Notes under the pieces: generated by a model
Databases searched by the model: none
Seen by the model: the letters and a program-made list of their open reading frames with translations, nothing else
Told to the model about the DNA's origin: nothing
Made by a program: the position numbers and the translations under genes
In this document: one piece after another, positions 61,585 to 64,000 of the stretch
How the letters are laid out: each line of letters starts with the position of its first letter
Numbering within the stretch: position 1 is the stretch's first letter
DNA from: Pseudomonas fluorescens
GTDB taxonomy: Bacteria > Pseudomonadota > Gammaproteobacteria > Pseudomonadales > Pseudomonadaceae
DNA: 64,000 nucleotides
Reading direction: 5' to 3'
NCBI RefSeq assembly: GCF_018614655.1
Contig: NZ_JAGGOG010000016.1
Location: 299,758 to 363,757 of the forward strand

Positions 61585-62874
61585 ATGGCAAAAATCGTCG
61601 ACATCAAAGGTCGTGAAGTTCTCGACTCCCGTGGCAACCCCACCGTCGAAGCCGACGTGCTTCTCGATAACGGCATCATCGGCAGCGCTTGCGCGCCGTC
61701 CGGTGCTTCCACCGGTTCCCGTGAAGCACTGGAGCTGCGTGATGGCGACAAGAGCCGTTACCTGGGCAAGGGCGTGCTCAAGGCTGTAGCCAACATCAAC
61801 GGGCCGATCCGTGACCTGCTGCTGGGCAAGGATCCCCTGGACCAGAAAGCCCTTGATCACGCGATGATCAAGCTCGACGGTACTGAAAACAAAGCGACCC
61901 TGGGTGCCAACGCCATCCTCGCCGTGTCCCTGGCTGCCGCCAAGGCTGCCGCACAGGACCAGGACCTGCCGCTGTACGCGCACATCGCCAACCTGAACGG
62001 TACCCCGGGTGTCTACTCGATGCCGGTTCCGATGATGAACATCATCAACGGTGGCGAGCACGCCGATAACAACGTCGACATCCAGGAATTCATGGTACAG
62101 CCGGTTGGCGCCAAGACCTTCTCCGAAGGCCTGCGCATGGGCACCGAGATTTTCCATCACCTCAAGGCTGTGCTGAAGGCCCGTGGCCTGAGCACTGCGG
62201 TGGGCGACGAAGGTGGTTTCGCACCGAACCTGGCGTCCAACGAAGATGCACTGAAAGTGATCTCCGAAGCCGTGGCCAACGCTGGCTACAAACTGGGCAC
62301 CGACGTGACCCTGGCCCTGGACTGCGCGGCCAGCGAATTCTACGAAGACGGCAAGTACAACCTGTCCGGTGAAGGCCACGTATTCACCTCCGAAGGTTTT
62401 GCCGACTACCTGAAAGGCTTGTGCGAACGCTACCCGATCATCTCCGTTGAAGATGGCCTGGACGAGTCCGACTGGGCCGGCTGGAAAGTCCTTACCGACA
62501 AGATCGGCGAGAAAATCCAATTGGTAGGCGACGACCTGTTCGTGACCAACACCAAGATCCTGAAAGAAGGCATCGACAAAAAGATCGCCAACTCGATCCT
62601 GATCAAGTTCAACCAGATCGGTACCCTGACCGAAACCCTGGAAGCGATCCAGATGGCCAAGGCTGCGGGTTACACTGCCGTGATCTCCCACCGCTCCGGC
62701 GAAACCGAAGATTCGACCATTGCCGACCTGGCCGTGGGCACTTCGGCTGGCCAGATCAAGACGGGCTCCCTGTGCCGCTCCGACCGTGTATCCAAGTACA
62801 ACCAATTGCTGCGTATCGAAGAGCAACTGGGCGGTAAAGCCAAGTACAACGGTCGTAGCGAGTTTCGCGGCTGA
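61585..62874 (+). CDS. eno: Enolase
   Basis: Converts 2-phosphoglycerate to PEP, and is also part of the RNA degradosome in related bacteria. 429 residues, starting MAKIVDIKGREVLDSRGNPT; VGDEGGFAPN, ALDCAASEF and SHRSGETED mark the active site and signature. The start at 61585 has GGAGTG upstream. It supplies PEP used by ppc and kdsA. Confidence 0.99.
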   Translation: MAKIVDIKGREVLDSRGNPTVEADVLLDNGIIGSACAPSGASTGSREALELRDGDKSRYLGKGVLKAVANINGPIRDLLLGKDPLDQKALDHAMIKLDGTENKATLGANAILAVSLAAAKAAAQDQDLPLYAHIANLNGTPGVYSMPVPMMNIINGGEHADNNVDIQEFMVQPVGAKTFSEGLRMGTEIFHHLKAVLKARGLSTAVGDEGGFAPNLASNEDALKVISEAVANAGYKLGTDVTLALDCAASEFYEDGKYNLSGEGHVFTSEGFADYLKGLCERYPIISVEDGLDESDWAGWKVLTDKIGEKIQLVGDDLFVTNTKILKEGIDKKIANSILIKFNQIGTLTETLEAIQMAKAAGYTAVISHRSGETEDSTIADLAVGTSAGQIKTGSLCRSDRVSKYNQLLRIEEQLGGKAKYNGRSEFRG

Positions 62875-62960
62875 GTAGTTGATGGTAAAAAGACAGCAGG
62901 TTGTGTCGGAAAATTTACTGAAAGGTGAATTTTCCCACTAATCTGATGCCTATCAAGCAC

Positions 62961-62981
62961 AAGCCTGGATTTTCCAGGCTT
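62961..62981 (+). terminator. Hairpin after eno
   Basis: AAGCCTGGA pairs perfectly with TCCAGGCTT around TTT; AGCAC and GTGCT outside extend it past a one-base bulge. No T-run follows. Confidence 0.5.
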
Positions 62982-63046
62982 CGTGCTATCAGTTACGCCA
63001 AAAGTGTTTGCATGGCTGTCTTTTTTCACTGGATACCCGATATTCG

Positions 63047-63325
63047 ATGCGCAGTCCCAATTGGTTGTTCCTCGTCTTGCTCTTGCTGCTGGCTGGCCTG
63101 CAATACCGCCTATGGGTGGGAAATGGCAGCTTGGCGCAGGTAAAGGACCTGACCCAGCAAATTGCTGACCAGCACGCCGAAAACGAGCGTCTGCTGGAGC
63201 GCAACCGCGTGCTCGATGCGGAAGTGCTTGAGTTGAAAAAAGGTACGGAGACCGTTGAAGAACGGGCTCGTCATGAACTGGGCATGGTCAAGGAGGGCGA
63301 GACCCTCTACCAGTTGGCCCAATGA
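63047..63325 (+). CDS. ftsB: Cell division protein FtsB
   Basis: Small bitopic protein of the FtsBLQ divisome complex. 92 residues, with a short cytoplasmic start (MRSPN), one membrane helix (WLFLVLLLLLAGLQYRLWVG) and a leucine-rich coiled coil (QQIADQHAENERLLERNRVL). The ATG at 63047 gives the normal length; its ribosome site is weak. Its TGA overlaps the ispD ATG by 4 bases. Confidence 0.95.
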   Translation: MRSPNWLFLVLLLLLAGLQYRLWVGNGSLAQVKDLTQQIADQHAENERLLERNRVLDAEVLELKKGTETVEERARHELGMVKEGETLYQLAQ

Positions 63326-64000
63326 TCAGCAGCTTGCCGGCCTTCTGGGCCGTGATTCCTGCCGCGGGCGTCGGTGCCCGTATGGCTGCGGACCGTCCCA
63401 AGCAATATTTGCAACTGGGCGGGCGCACTATTCTCGAACACAGCCTTGGCTGTTTTCTCGACCATCCTGACCTCAAGGGGTTGGTGGTCAGTCTTGCTAT
63501 CGATGATCCGTATTGGCCTGGCCTGGCATGTGCTGGCGACCCGCGTATTCAGCGGGTGGACGGCGGCGCGGAGCGTTCCGGCTCTGTGCTCAATGCACTG
63601 CTGCACTTGCATGAGCAAGGGGCCAACGATGATGACTGGGTGCTGGTGCATGATGCGGCGCGTCCCAATCTGAGTCGCGATGATTTGGACAAGTTGTTGG
63701 CAGCGCTGGCGGATGATCCGGTAGGTGGTTTGCTGGCGGTGCCGGCCCGCGACACCCTCAAGCGGGTCGACAGGCATGGGCGCGTGGTGGAAACCGTTGA
63801 TCGCAGCCTGATCTGGCAGGCTTACACGCCCCAGATGTTCCGTTTGGGTGCCTTGCATCGGGCTTTGGCCGACAGCCTGGTGGCCGATGCCGTGATCACT
63901 GATGAAGCGTCCGCCATGGAGTGGTCCGGCCAGGCGCCGCGCCTGATTGAGGGGCGTTCGGACAATATCAAGGTGACTCGGCCTGAAGATCTCGAATGGC
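63322..64000 (+). CDS. ispD: MEP cytidylyltransferase, cut by window end
   Basis: Third step of the MEP route: joins CTP and 2-C-methylerythritol 4-phosphate. The first 226 codons are visible, with the nucleotide-binding loop AVIPAAGVGARMAADRPKQY near residues 10-29, VHDAARPNL and DEASAMEWSG. The protein should end just beyond the edge. ATGA overlap with ftsB, the common gene order. Confidence 0.97.
   Translation, partial: MISSLPAFWAVIPAAGVGARMAADRPKQYLQLGGRTILEHSLGCFLDHPDLKGLVVSLAIDDPYWPGLACAGDPRIQRVDGGAERSGSVLNALLHLHEQGANDDDWVLVHDAARPNLSRDDLDKLLAALADDPVGGLLAVPARDTLKRVDRHGRVVETVDRSLIWQAYTPQMFRLGALHRALADSLVADAVITDEASAMEWSGQAPRLIEGRSDNIKVTRPEDLEW

Overview
The window is a 64 kb stretch of high-GC gammaproteobacterial chromosome. 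Protein content, gene order and the Pseudomonas-type REP palindromes between genes all point to a Pseudomonas of the fluorescens group. From memory, most of the order follows P. aeruginosa PAO1 from about PA3688 (beside ppc) down to PA3633 (ispD). A block corresponding to PA1163-PA1161 (ndvB-dapE-rlmA) lies inside it here. These locus numbers are recollection, not a search. I see no prophage, insertion sequence, CRISPR array, tRNA or rRNA gene.

Layout. (1) 0-9.2 kb: a truncated DUF4398 lipoprotein gene, a small conserved protein, ppc, adk, tsaB, a small conserved protein overlapping a DUF72 gene, an isocitrate lyase/PEP mutase-family enzyme, a conserved protein with a clear internal duplication, and rsmJ. 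(2) 9.2-14.3 kb: a REP cluster, then a TetR repressor divergent from a MexJK-like RND efflux pair, with operator-like palindromes between them. (3) 14.4-17 kb: an AsnC/Lrp regulator, two LysE-family exporters, and an AT-richer stretch with a possible 80-residue His/Cys-containing protein and a strong hairpin. (4) 17-27 kb, mostly minus strand: DUF4197 protein, YbaY-like lipoprotein, plsB, a cold-shock protein, a small conserved protein, rlmA, dapE and ndvB. (5) 26.7-37.5 kb: tcdA converging on csdA-csdE, then dapD, a YffB/ArsC-like protein, a CPA1 antiporter, dapC, glnD and map. (6) 37.7-64 kb, all plus strand: the envelope and macromolecule-synthesis supercluster rpsB-tsf-pyrH-frr-uppS-cdsA-dxr-rseP-bamA-skp-lpxD-fabZ-lpxA-lpxB-rnhB-dnaE-accA-tilS-pyrG-kdsA-eno-ftsB-ispD, the last gene cut by the window edge.

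How the genes work together. dapE, dapD and dapC supply three steps of the succinylase route to diaminopimelate and lysine. lpxD, lpxA, lpxB, fabZ and kdsA serve lipid A, Kdo and fatty acid synthesis. bamA, skp and rseP handle outer-membrane protein assembly and its stress response. uppS, dxr and ispD belong to isoprenoid and undecaprenyl synthesis. plsB and cdsA belong to phospholipid synthesis. csdA, csdE and tcdA form a sulfur-transfer and tRNA ct6A module, with tsaB acting earlier in the same t6A pathway.

Novelty. Most of the window is ordinary core genome. The items most worth a second look are the 16.3-17.0 kb intergenic region with its small open frame and structured DNA, the duplicated-domain protein at 7.7-8.3 kb, the operator region of the efflux pair, and the rpsB leader. 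I found no convincing undescribed multi-gene system.
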